Source of the DNA: Verrucomicrobiota bacterium
Lineage (GTDB): Bacteria; Verrucomicrobiota; Verrucomicrobiia; Opitutales; Oceanipulchritudinaceae
Assembly (NCBI GenBank): GCA_009908535.1
Contig: JAAAOD010000184.1
Span: forward strand, 1-25,532
Length of the DNA: 25,532 nucleotides
Reading direction: 5' to 3'
The translations under genes were made by a program, and so were the position numbers. Each line of letters begins with the position of its first letter. The first letter of the stretch is position 1. The notes below the pieces were generated by a model. It ran no database searches. It was not told where the DNA came from and was given only the letters and a program-made list of their open reading frames with translations. Below are positions 1 to 6,700 of the stretch, one piece after another.

Positions 1-192
1 GGGGCGGCCCTTGGATTGCAGGAGCGCAGCAAAGTCCAGGGCTTTGCGATGGACCTGTCCCGGCAGCGAAAGTAGGCCGGCGCCCGATGAGTCCAGCGCT
101 TCAGCGATGGTTGTGGAGAGGGGCCGAAACCAGGCCGGGAAGGTTACGCTTATGGAGATCCGCTCTCCCTGTTGACACCGCTCCAGCGGAGC
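1..192 (-). CDS. Open frame downstream of ruvA, partial, unknown identity
   Basis: On the minus strand, directly after the ruvA stop and in the same frame, 64 codons run to the window edge with no stop. Codon third positions are mostly G or C, like the neighbouring genes, and the readable stretch (containing FPAWFRPL and LLSLPGQVHRKALDF) looks like protein rather than noise. There is no ATG, GTG or TTG in this frame; only CTG codons could start it. A GTG overlapping the end of ruvA opens a different frame, which stops after 16 codons. The gene may therefore use a rare start, carry a frameshift near its 5' end, or be decaying. I do not recognise the family. It would be the next gene of the dapA-dapB-ruvA operon. 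Confidence 0.3.
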
Positions 193-816
193 TCAGCCAC
201 TCCGCAAGGCGGCCTTGATGAGGGCGTCGGCTCCGGCGTCGGCTCCGAGTTCGCCGCGGGCTTTGCGGACCGCTTTGTCGGCGGCGTCCAGCTTGAAACC
301 AAGAGTCATCAAGGCCTGTACGGCATCGGCGAAGGAACTGTCCGCTCCCTCGGCGGGCGGGGGATCGGTGTCGGCGGCGGTGCTTTTCCCGGCGGCAGCG
401 CTTTCCCCGGGCAGGCTGATTTTATCCTTCAATTCGATGCAGACCCGTTCGGCGGTCTTTTTGCCGATACCGGGACATTTCGCGATGAGGGCGGCGTCGC
501 CGCTGGCGATCGCGGAACGGAGCATGGCGAAGGACAGGCGGCTGAGCAGATTGAGCCCGATCTTGGGGCCGATTCCGCTGACCCGGCTGGTCACGAGGTG
601 GAAAAAGTCCCTTTCCTCGACACTGGCAAAACCATACAGCGCCTGATGGTCCTCGCGGTAGACCGGCTGGACATGGAGGCGGACGGTCTTCCCGGCGGCG
701 GGCAGCTTTTCGGCCGTGGTGACGGGGATTTCCACGCGGTAACCGACCCCGTTGCAGTTGAGGACGCAACTCAAGGGTCCCGCCTGCTCCACCGTGCCTT
801 CGAGGAAACTGATCAT
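193..816 (-). CDS. ruvA: Holliday junction branch migration protein RuvA
   Basis: RuvA binds four-way Holliday junctions as a tetramer and loads the RuvB motor for branch migration during recombinational repair. The 207-residue product has the family's usual length. Residues 1-64 form the OB-like domain (MISFLEGTV start, GVGYRVEIP). Two helix-hairpin-helix motifs follow, VSGIGPKIGLNLL near residue 79 and CPGIGKKTAERV near 114. An Ala/Gly/Asp-rich linker then leads to the C-terminal RuvB-contacting domain (DAVQALMTLGFK, near residue 163). The start ATG overlaps the dapB stop as ATGA, so translation is probably coupled. No ruvB or ruvC is seen here, although a RuvX-type resolvase lies at 12152. 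The identification is firm. Confidence 0.95.
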   Translation of the reverse strand: MISFLEGTVEQAGPLSCVLNCNGVGYRVEIPVTTAEKLPAAGKTVRLHVQPVYREDHQALYGFASVEERDFFHLVTSRVSGIGPKIGLNLLSRLSFAMLRSAIASGDAALIAKCPGIGKKTAERVCIELKDKISLPGESAAAGKSTAADTDPPPAEGADSSFADAVQALMTLGFKLDAADKAVRKARGELGADAGADALIKAALRSG

Positions 817-1556
817 GTGGAGGAGCGCAGGGAGAGGACATCCCGCATGTCGTAGCGGCCGGGTTCCTGTCCGATCGCCCAGTGGGCGGCCCGGAAGGCG
901 CCGCTGGCAAAGATCCGGCGGTCGGCGGCACGGTGGGTGAGTTCGATCCGATCGTGTTCGCCGAAGAAAAAGACGGTGTGTTCGCCAATGACCTCGCCGC
1001 CCCGGAGCGCGTGGACGCCGATTTCCCTGTCGGAACGCTCGCCGGTTTCTCCTTCGCGCCCGTGCCGGAGACCGGCCTCCGCCAGCGGTGGCGCTGCCTG
1101 CAGGGCCTCGGCGAGGGCCAGCGCGGTTCCGCTGGGCGCGTCTTTCTTGTGACGGTGGTGCACCTCGGTGATCTCCGCGTCATAGCGATCGGCAAGTACC
1201 CGGCCCGCGGTCTCGGCGAGGTGCAGGAGCAGGTTCACGCCCACGGAATAGTTGCCCGCCCAGACGATCGGAATGAGCGCGGTCGCCTCGAGGATCGATT
1301 TCCGTTCCGGTTCGCTGTGTCCGGTGGTCCCGATGATAAGGGGGATGCCGGCGTCGGCACAACCTTCGGCGAGAAGGGGCGTCGCCGCATGGGCGCTGAA
1401 GTCGATCACCGCGTCGCAGCCTTCGGCCGCTCCGGTAAGATCGTCGCCCATGTCCAGCTCCCGAAGGACCTGCGCCTTTTCCTCAGGCGCAAGGCCGGCA
1501 AGGGTTTTCCCCATGCGCCCGCAGGCCCCGCAAATGGCCACCTTGAGCGTGTTCAT
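813..1556 (-). CDS. dapB: 4-hydroxy-tetrahydrodipicolinate reductase DapB
   Basis: DapB is the second committed step of the diaminopimelate/lysine pathway. It uses NAD(P)H to reduce the DapA product to tetrahydrodipicolinate in the cytoplasm. The 247-residue protein starts MNTLKVAICG and has the nucleotide-binding GACGRMG loop at residues 10-16. The substrate-binding and catalytic segment HHRHK is at 133-137, followed by DAPSGTA at 139-145; both are diagnostic. The frame stays open upstream to 1736, but that part is antisense-like sequence inside dapA. The start at 1556 is supported by the ATGA overlap with the dapA stop and by the expected N-terminal Rossmann strand. It lies between dapA and ruvA in one operon. 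Confidence 0.96.
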   Translation of the reverse strand: MNTLKVAICGACGRMGKTLAGLAPEEKAQVLRELDMGDDLTGAAEGCDAVIDFSAHAATPLLAEGCADAGIPLIIGTTGHSEPERKSILEATALIPIVWAGNYSVGVNLLLHLAETAGRVLADRYDAEITEVHHRHKKDAPSGTALALAEALQAAPPLAEAGLRHGREGETGERSDREIGVHALRGGEVIGEHTVFFFGEHDRIELTHRAADRRIFASGAFRAAHWAIGQEPGRYDMRDVLSLRSST

Positions 1557-2437
1557 GCCTCCGCTTCCTCCAGATCCTTCAGAAGACTGCGGACGCGGGC
1601 GCGCTGCGTCTCCTCCATACGGACAAGGGGAAGCCGCAGTTCCGGGTGCGGTATCTTCTCTGCCGTGTACAGGACCTCCTTGATGGTGACCGGGTTGCCG
1701 GCCATGAAGACAAGCTCGGTGAAGAGCGGGTGCCACTGCTCCCAGATTTCCATGGCCGCCGCGCGCCGTCCCTCGCGGCAGGCTGTAGTGTAGGAAAGAA
1801 CCACGTCGGGGCGGAAATTGGCGGCCACGCTCACGACGCCCTCCGCACCGGCGGCGACAAAGGGTCCAATGAGGCCGTCATCCCCGCTGACGATGTTCAC
1901 TCCCGGCGCGGCCGTGCGCAATTCCTGCACGCGGGTGACATCCCCGCCCGCCTCTTTGATCGTGTTTACCTGGGGGAACTGCGCAAACAGGCGCGCCACT
2001 GTCTCCACGGCGATGGCCACGCCGCAACGGCCCGGAATGGAATACAGCATGAGGGGCCGCTCCGTCGATTCCGCGATTCGGGCAAAATGCTGATAAAGGC
2101 CCTCCTGACTCGGTTTGTTGTAATACGGGGCCACCTGCAGGAAAGCGTCCGCGCCGCGCTTTTCCGCCTCCTTTGTCAGCTGCAGGGCCTCCGCGGTGCT
2201 GTTGGCTCCGGTTCCGGCGATGACGGGCACGCGGCCTTCCGCCGTTTTCACCACTTCCTCGATTACTTTCAGGTGCTCCTCCTGATCAAGGGTGGGGGAC
2301 TCGCCCGTCGTTCCCACCGGGACAAGGCCGTCGATGCCGGCGGCAATCTGGCATTCCACATGAGAGCGGAGGGTCGTCCAGTCCACTTCACCGCCCGGCA
2401 GCATGGGAGTGACGAGGGCGGTGCATACCCCGGTCAT
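1553..2437 (-). CDS. dapA: 4-hydroxy-tetrahydrodipicolinate synthase DapA
   Basis: DapA condenses pyruvate with aspartate semialdehyde through a Schiff-base lysine, the entry step to diaminopimelate and lysine. With the start at 2437 the protein has 294 residues. The catalytic set then falls at nearly the E. coli positions: GTTGE 42-46, Tyr106, Tyr132, Arg137 and Schiff-base Lys161 (in NTIKEAGGD). An in-frame ATG at 2455 and a GTG at 2485 would add 6 or 16 residues. The 2437 ATG is preceded by GGAACGAG, a weak ribosome site; 2455 has none. The stop overlaps the dapB start as ATGA. The gene heads the minus-strand operon and is divergent from the pilT-like gene, with about 70-85 nt shared between them. 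Confidence 0.96.
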   Translation of the reverse strand: MTGVCTALVTPMLPGGEVDWTTLRSHVECQIAAGIDGLVPVGTTGESPTLDQEEHLKVIEEVVKTAEGRVPVIAGTGANSTAEALQLTKEAEKRGADAFLQVAPYYNKPSQEGLYQHFARIAESTERPLMLYSIPGRCGVAIAVETVARLFAQFPQVNTIKEAGGDVTRVQELRTAAPGVNIVSGDDGLIGPFVAAGAEGVVSVAANFRPDVVLSYTTACREGRRAAAMEIWEQWHPLFTELVFMAGNPVTIKEVLYTAEKIPHPELRLPLVRMEETQRARVRSLLKDLEEAEA

Positions 2438-2455
2438 TGCGCTCGTTCCATTCAT

Positions 2456-2523
2456 AAAAGAGGAGGGTTTTCCAATTGCCTCCACAGGTCCAGCGCATTT
2501 AACCTTCCGACCATAAATTCACG
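2456..2523. promoter_or_regulatory. Divergent intergenic region, dapA / pilT-like
   Basis: This short gap separates two head-to-head genes, so it must hold both promoters unless they lie inside the coding regions. It is richer in A and T than its surroundings. It also contains a GGAGG/CCTCC pair (about 2461-2484) that could form a small hairpin in the dapA leader. I see no convincing -35/-10 pair and no ribosome site in front of the pilT-like ATG. Confidence 0.3.
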
Positions 2524-3627
2524 ATGTCCGAGACCCACGACCTGTTCAACAGCCTCCTGCAGCTTGCCGTCGAAAACGGAGCCAGCGATGTGCACGTCAA
2601 AACCAGCAAGCCGGCCCTGCTCCGCCTGAATGGTAAGCTCGAGCCGATCGACATGGAACCGGTGGGCATTAACCAGATCCTTGCCTTCATCGAGGATTCC
2701 TGTCCTTCCCAGTTTCAGGAACGTTGGCATACCGATAACCAGGTCGACTACAGCTATCGCCTCGAGCAGGTCGGCCGCTTCCGCATCAATGCTTTTTATC
2801 AGCGGGGCACGCCCAGCATGGTCTTCCGGCTTGTGAAGGATATGCCACCGACCTTCAGCGACCTTAACCACGAGGAGGAAACCTTTGTCGAGCTGTGCCA
2901 GCAACCGGACGGCATTCTCCTTCTCTGTGGACCGACCGGTTGCGGCAAAAGCTCCACCCTCGCCGCCATGCTGAACTGGATCAACCACAACCAGAACAAG
3001 CATGTCGTTTCCCTCGAGGATCCCATTGAGTTCACCTATTCGGATATTCGCAGCAGCTTCAACCAGCGGGAGGTCGGCATCGATACCCCGACCTTTACCC
3101 TCGGCATGACCACGATTCTCCGCCAGGATCCCGACATCATCCTCATCGGGGAAATGCGGGATTCCGAAACCTTCAACACCGCCCTTTCCGCCGCCGAAAC
3201 CGGCCATTACGTCTTCGGGACCCTGCACAGCAGCAACGCCCAGCAGTCGGTGCAGCGTCTCTTCGAGTTTTATCCTCCCGACCAGCACTTCGGTCTGCGG
3301 CGCCAGATTGCCCAGTCCCTGCGCGCCACCGTTACCCAGAAACTGGTGCCCGCGCTCGAGGGAGGTGGACGTCTGCCTGTGGTGGAAATTTTCATGGTCG
3401 ATCACCTCGCCAGGAATGTCATCAGCGAGGGCACTTTTGAGAAAATCCCCTCCGTTCTCGAAGCAAGCAGGGATTCCGGGTCCAAGTCCTTCAACCAGGA
3501 CCTTTATCGCCTGATCAAGGACGGCCTAATCAGCCGCCAGACCGGTCTCGCCGCTTCCCCCAACCCGAAGGCCCTCGAGATGAACCTCAAGGGCATCTTC
3601 CTCAGTTCCGGCGGCATCGTGGAGTAG
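2524..3627 (+). CDS. PilT/PilU-type type IV pilus retraction ATPase
   Basis: This is a cytoplasmic hexameric ATPase of the PilT/VirB11-like GspE family that powers pilus retraction (twitching, DNA uptake, surface sensing). The 367 residues match the family's length. Visible motifs are the N-terminal ASDVHVKTSKP lobe near residue 20, Walker A GPTGCGKSST at 136-145, the Walker B region DIILIGEMRD at 204-213, and the His box TGHYVFGTLHSSNA at 226-239. The C-terminal segment reads ARNVISEGTFEKIPSVLE and lacks the exact AIRNLIRE motif of PilT, so it is closer to PilU or an unusual PilT. No other pilus gene is nearby; its partners must be elsewhere. The exact paralogue is uncertain, the family is not. 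Confidence 0.9.
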   Translation: MSETHDLFNSLLQLAVENGASDVHVKTSKPALLRLNGKLEPIDMEPVGINQILAFIEDSCPSQFQERWHTDNQVDYSYRLEQVGRFRINAFYQRGTPSMVFRLVKDMPPTFSDLNHEEETFVELCQQPDGILLLCGPTGCGKSSTLAAMLNWINHNQNKHVVSLEDPIEFTYSDIRSSFNQREVGIDTPTFTLGMTTILRQDPDIILIGEMRDSETFNTALSAAETGHYVFGTLHSSNAQQSVQRLFEFYPPDQHFGLRRQIAQSLRATVTQKLVPALEGGGRLPVVEIFMVDHLARNVISEGTFEKIPSVLEASRDSGSKSFNQDLYRLIKDGLISRQTGLAASPNPKALEMNLKGIFLSSGGIVE

Positions 3628-3639
3628 GAGCGCGCTTCC

Positions 3640-3717
3640 CTGCAGCGGTCAAAGGCTCTCTCGAATCCGCGGAGTCCCGGCGCGACGAACGGCGATCCGC
3701 TTGAAGCACCGCTGCAG
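3640..3717. repeat. Inverted repeat, perfect 10-bp arms, 58-nt spacer
   Basis: CTGCAGCGGT at 3640-3649 is exactly complementary to ACCGCTGCAG at 3708-3717. An RNA from either strand could close a 78-nt element on a 10-bp stem. The interior contains the palindrome TCCGCGGA and two copies of ATCCGC. On the plus strand the right arm is followed by an A-rich tract rather than T, so this is not a standard terminator for the pilT-like gene. It could be a structured small RNA, an mRNA 3' element or a mobile palindrome. Confidence 0.45.
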
Positions 3718-3903
3718 AAAAACAAGCCCGGTCCGGGTGACAGGCTGCAACAGGAGGGAGGTGTCGGTGGCGATGGCAAAACGGTCGGCGATCCATGCCG
3801 GCCTATGCTATCCCGCCTTCCCCTTGCGGGGGCAGAACATAAGCTTGGCTAATTTTAGAAGTAAGTTAGTTAAGGATTCCTGATTTACGCTTGCCGCTCC
3901 TCG

Positions 3904-3922
3904 CCCTTGCCGCAAGGGTTTT
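3904..3922 (+). terminator. Short hairpin plus T-tract, attenuator-like
   Basis: CCCTTG (3904-3909) and CAAGGG (3913-3918) form a 6-bp stem with a 3-nt loop, followed by TTTT. It ends 13 nt before the radical-SAM start codon. It is too short to be a strong intrinsic terminator; it may act as a weak attenuator or as a fold near the translation start. Confidence 0.25.
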
Positions 3923-3935
3923 CAAATACTTGCTT

Positions 3936-4691
3936 ATGGAAATCGGGAACATTGAAAAGAGTGCCGAAGGCGCATTTCCCGGCCGGCGTTCCATCACCCT
4001 TTATACTTGTGGATGTAACCTGCGCTGCTCGTACTGTGGCTATTTTGGCCTTCTTGGAAATTGCGAGGAGGGTGATCAGTACGACTGGAAGCGGGTCGAA
4101 GCGCACCTGCGCAAGCGCCTCGACCGGATCGAAGGGGTCATCTTCAGTGGCGGCGAACCGACCCTGCAGGGGGACCTTGCCGCTTCTCTGGCGGTGGTGC
4201 GAAACCTTGGCCTTGCCACGATGCTGGAAACCAATGGCACTCAGCCGGATGTTCTGCGGAAGTTGTTCGCCCAGGGACTGCTGGACTACATCGCCATGGA
4301 TGTGAAGGCCCCGCTGGAAAACTACGGCAGCCTCGTCGGGCGTCGCGTTGATACGGAAGCGATCCGTACCAGCATCTGGTGCATCAAGCACTCGGGCGTG
4401 GCCCATGAATTCCGGACCACCGTTGTTCCGGGATTGCATACGACGCGGGAGCTGAAGACGATCGTGGAGCTGATTCACGGGGCGGAGCGCTATGTCGTGC
4501 AGGATTTTGTATCGACTCGGCCGCTACGGCCGGAATTGCGGGGTCGTCCCGCCTTCCCGCACAAGCCCCTCGAGGACATCCGCGCCTACGTGGAGCGCCG
4601 TGTCAGCGCCTACGAGATCCGCCATTCCGACGAGGCGCGCCCCATGCCGGCGACCAAGCGCCGCCGCCGCTCCCCCGCCGCCATCGCGTAA
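3936..4691 (+). CDS. Radical SAM protein, anaerobic ribonucleotide reductase activase (NrdG2-like)
   Basis: The protein belongs to the radical-SAM family annotated as anaerobic ribonucleoside-triphosphate reductase activating protein (NrdG2 type), which would install the glycyl radical on NrdD. The start at 3936 gives 251 residues. The CxxxCxxC iron-sulfur motif is in TCGCNLRCSYCG near residue 25. VIFSGGEPTLQ supplies the SAM-binding glycines, and YIAMDVKAP and HEFRTTVVP match this subgroup. An upstream in-frame start at 3891 would add 15 residues with no family similarity. The C-terminus is an extra basic tail (KRRRRSP). No nrdD gene adjoins it, so the substrate protein is not shown by context; QueE-like or other activase roles are less likely on these motifs. 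Confidence 0.8.
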   Translation: MEIGNIEKSAEGAFPGRRSITLYTCGCNLRCSYCGYFGLLGNCEEGDQYDWKRVEAHLRKRLDRIEGVIFSGGEPTLQGDLAASLAVVRNLGLATMLETNGTQPDVLRKLFAQGLLDYIAMDVKAPLENYGSLVGRRVDTEAIRTSIWCIKHSGVAHEFRTTVVPGLHTTRELKTIVELIHGAERYVVQDFVSTRPLRPELRGRPAFPHKPLEDIRAYVERRVSAYEIRHSDEARPMPATKRRRRSPAAIA

Positions 4692-4700
4692 AAAGGCGAG

Positions 4701-4750
4701 GGCAACGCGGTTGCGGGGCAAGCCCTGAAGGGCAAAACTGCCGCGTTGCC
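4701..4750. repeat. T-shaped nested inverted repeat between convergent genes
   Basis: GGCAACGCGG (4701-4710) and CCGCGTTGCC (4741-4750) are perfect 10-bp arms. The enclosed 30 nt contain two further hairpins side by side: TTGC-GGG-GCAA at 4711-4721 and GCCC-TGAA-GGGC at 4722-4733. The whole can fold as a three-way junction in DNA or RNA. It lies 9 nt after the radical-SAM stop and 31 nt from the birA stop, between converging genes. A bidirectional transcription-end structure is therefore plausible, although no T-tract follows. A REP-like or other palindromic repeat family is an alternative. Confidence 0.6.
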
Positions 4751-4781
4751 GTGCTTCGGAAGCTCCGTCCCTCTTGCCTGC

Positions 4782-5762
4782 TCAGGATGTCGACCGGACC
4801 GATACCTCGCCGCTGTGGAGAAGGGCGAGGGAACCGTCAGGCCGCCGGAGGCGGAGGGAACCGGACGGACTGATGCCGAGGACGGTTCCGGTCTGGTCGC
4901 CGGTGGTGACCTCGCGTCCGCGCAGGGCGTCGACGGCGGGCCAGTCCTTGACCAGCTCCCCGCCTGCCCCGCCCGTGAAGTAGTCCTCCATGGCCTCGCC
5001 GATGACAAAGGCCACCTGGTGAGCGAGTCGGCTGAGGGAGACGGACTGGCCGGTGGCGGACTGCAGGGAAGTCGCGATCGGTTGCAATGCCTCCGGGAAC
5101 TCGTCCGTGGCGAGATTCCCGTTCAGGCCGAGGCCGAAGACAAGGTCGCGGGTCTGTTCGGCATCGACGCGCGCCTCGGTGAGCATTCCGGCGAGTTTGC
5201 GGTCATGGACGAGGAGGTCGTTGGGCCACTTGACGAGAACGGGGAGGGCGAACTGGTCGCGCAGGAAATGGCAAAGGCGCAGGCCGAGGAAGAGGGTGAT
5301 GGTCTGGAGCCGGGACGGGGCAAGGGCGGGACGAAGCCCGGCGGAGAGGTAGAAGTTGCGGTCCGGCGGGCTGTGCCAGCGCCGTCCTCTCCGTCCGCGA
5401 CCGGCGGTCTGTTCCGTGGCGGTGACGAGGAGGGGGGCCTCCGTTCCGGCGGCGAGTTCTGCCTCTGCGACGGCGTTGGTGCTGCTGATGGAGCCGAGGG
5501 GACGGATTGTCCTGAAAAAAGGGATGGGCGTCTCGGCCAGAAGAGCGGAGAAGAGTCCGGCATGAAAGCAAACGGGTTCAGCGTCCAGCCGGTAGCCGCG
5601 GTTCCGCACGGCATGGAAGACAAAGCCCTCCCTGCGCAGGCTTTCCATGAGCTTGTGCACATAAACGCGCGAAAAGCCCAGTTCCCGCGCGAGAGCCTCT
5701 CCGGAAAGATAGCCGCCCCCTGCACGCAGGAAAATGCGCAGAAGTTCCGCAACGGCTTTCAT
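4782..5762 (-). CDS. birA: Biotin--[acetyl-CoA carboxylase] ligase BirA, with N-terminal HTH
   Basis: BirA activates biotin as biotinyl-AMP and attaches it to the acetyl-CoA carboxylase carrier protein. The 326-residue product (ATG at 5762) has an N-terminal winged-helix segment (about 1-70, SGEALARELGFSRVYVHKLMESLR), so it may also be a biotin-responsive repressor. Catalytic motifs are SISSTNAVAEAEL, TAGRGRRGRRWHS (biotin/AMP loop), KWPNDLL and KLAGML. A small C-terminal domain (VDALRGREVTTGDQTG) closes the protein. A TTG five codons upstream is possible, but the ATG overlaps the nadC stop as ATGA and has GGAAGAG 9 nt ahead. It is the last gene of the proA-nadC-birA operon. Confidence 0.95.
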   Translation of the reverse strand: MKAVAELLRIFLRAGGGYLSGEALARELGFSRVYVHKLMESLRREGFVFHAVRNRGYRLDAEPVCFHAGLFSALLAETPIPFFRTIRPLGSISSTNAVAEAELAAGTEAPLLVTATEQTAGRGRRGRRWHSPPDRNFYLSAGLRPALAPSRLQTITLFLGLRLCHFLRDQFALPVLVKWPNDLLVHDRKLAGMLTEARVDAEQTRDLVFGLGLNGNLATDEFPEALQPIATSLQSATGQSVSLSRLAHQVAFVIGEAMEDYFTGGAGGELVKDWPAVDALRGREVTTGDQTGTVLGISPSGSLRLRRPDGSLALLHSGEVSVRSTS

Positions 5763-6700
5763 TGTCCGCTCTTCCAATCGAGCCCGATATCAGACCACCG
5801 GGCCTGGTGCACCGTCGCCCCGGTGGAGAGGAAGTCCGCTCCGGCGCAGGCGTAGGCGGGGAGGTTGTCAAGATCGATGCCGCCGCTGCTCTCGATGACG
5901 GCCCGGTTCCCGATTTGACGAACGGCGGAGGCCACTTCTTCCGGGGAAAAATTATCGAGAAGGAGAATGTCCACCCCGGCGTCAAGGGCGGGGGGGATCT
6001 GGTCCGGGTCGTCCACTTCCAGTTCGATCAGAAGCTCCGGGGCTTCGCACCGCGCGCGGCGGACAAAGGCGGCGAGGGCCTCGCCGCGGGTGCTTCCCTC
6101 GGCGGCGAGATGGTTGTCCTTGAGCATGACACGGTCGAACAGTCCGATGCGATGGTTGTACCCGCCGCCGCAGCCGGTGGCGTACTTTTCGAGGACGCGG
6201 AACCCTGGGGTGGTCTTTCGCGTATCCAGAAGATGGGTCTCTGTTTCTGCAAGGCGGTGCACAAAGGCGGCGGTTCGCGTGGCGATGCCGGATAGCCGCT
6301 GCAGGAAATTGAGGGCCACCCGTTCCGCGGCGAGGAGCTCCGCGCCGGGGCCGGAAATTTCGCCAAGAAGGGTTCCTGCGGCGCACTCTTCGCCATCTTG
6401 ACGGAAACCACTGATCGTCGTCCCCGGCGAATAAGCCTCCAGGACGAGGGGCAGCAGCGGCATTCCGCAAAGGACAAGATTTTCCCGGGCGACGAGGCGG
6501 GCGCTGGCGGTTTCCCTTCCCCGTCGCAGGAGGCGGCTGCTGACATCGCCTCGGGAGGCGGGCTTTTCGCGCAGACCGTAGCCCTCGAGATCCTCACGGC
6601 GGGCGAGGGTGACGAGTTCGCGGAGGCAGGCCCGGTCGATTTCCCCGAAAGACAGCCGTTTCCGCAGGTGCGGCAGCAGCTCTTCGCGCCGGGAGGTCAT
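5759..6700 (-). CDS. nadC: Nicotinate-nucleotide diphosphorylase (carboxylating) NadC
   Basis: NadC converts quinolinate and PRPP to nicotinate mononucleotide in de novo NAD synthesis. The 313-residue protein has the usual N-terminal domain and then the barrel motifs ERVALNFLQRLSGIATRT, LLDTRKTTPGFRVLEKYA, GGGYNHRIGLFDRVMLKDNHL and VIESSGGI, which carry the quinolinate- and phosphate-binding Arg, Lys and His residues. The start at 6700 overlaps the proA stop as ATGA, and the stop overlaps birA as ATGA. The frame continues upstream to 6853, but that region is within proA and shows no NadC similarity. Identification is firm. Confidence 0.96.
   Translation of the reverse strand: MTSRREELLPHLRKRLSFGEIDRACLRELVTLARREDLEGYGLREKPASRGDVSSRLLRRGRETASARLVARENLVLCGMPLLPLVLEAYSPGTTISGFRQDGEECAAGTLLGEISGPGAELLAAERVALNFLQRLSGIATRTAAFVHRLAETETHLLDTRKTTPGFRVLEKYATGCGGGYNHRIGLFDRVMLKDNHLAAEGSTRGEALAAFVRRARCEAPELLIELEVDDPDQIPPALDAGVDILLLDNFSPEEVASAVRQIGNRAVIESSGGIDLDNLPAYACAGADFLSTGATVHQARWSDIGLDWKSGQ

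Larger units (their letters stand above)
3628..3935. other. Non-coding gap of about 300 nt with inverted repeats
   Basis: I find no convincing gene between the pilT-like stop and the radical-SAM start. A 60-codon plus-strand frame at 3701-3883 and minus-strand frames across the gap have no recognisable protein features. The left part (3640-3717) is enclosed by perfect 10-bp inverted arms. The right part (about 3840-3890) is markedly A/T-rich and probably contains the promoter of the next gene. A small hairpin followed by four T lies at 3904-3922. No tRNA-like or known riboswitch fold was recognised by eye. Confidence 0.4.

Noticed and set aside
422..1195. 257-codon minus-strand open frame across ruvA/dapB
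   Set aside because: It is an Arg/Pro-rich out-of-frame shadow crossing two well-identified genes.
3628..3935. Possible tRNA, riboswitch or integron attC site in the gene-free gap
   Set aside because: No T-arm/acceptor geometry, no recognised aptamer core and no paired R'/R'' attC core sites were found by eye.
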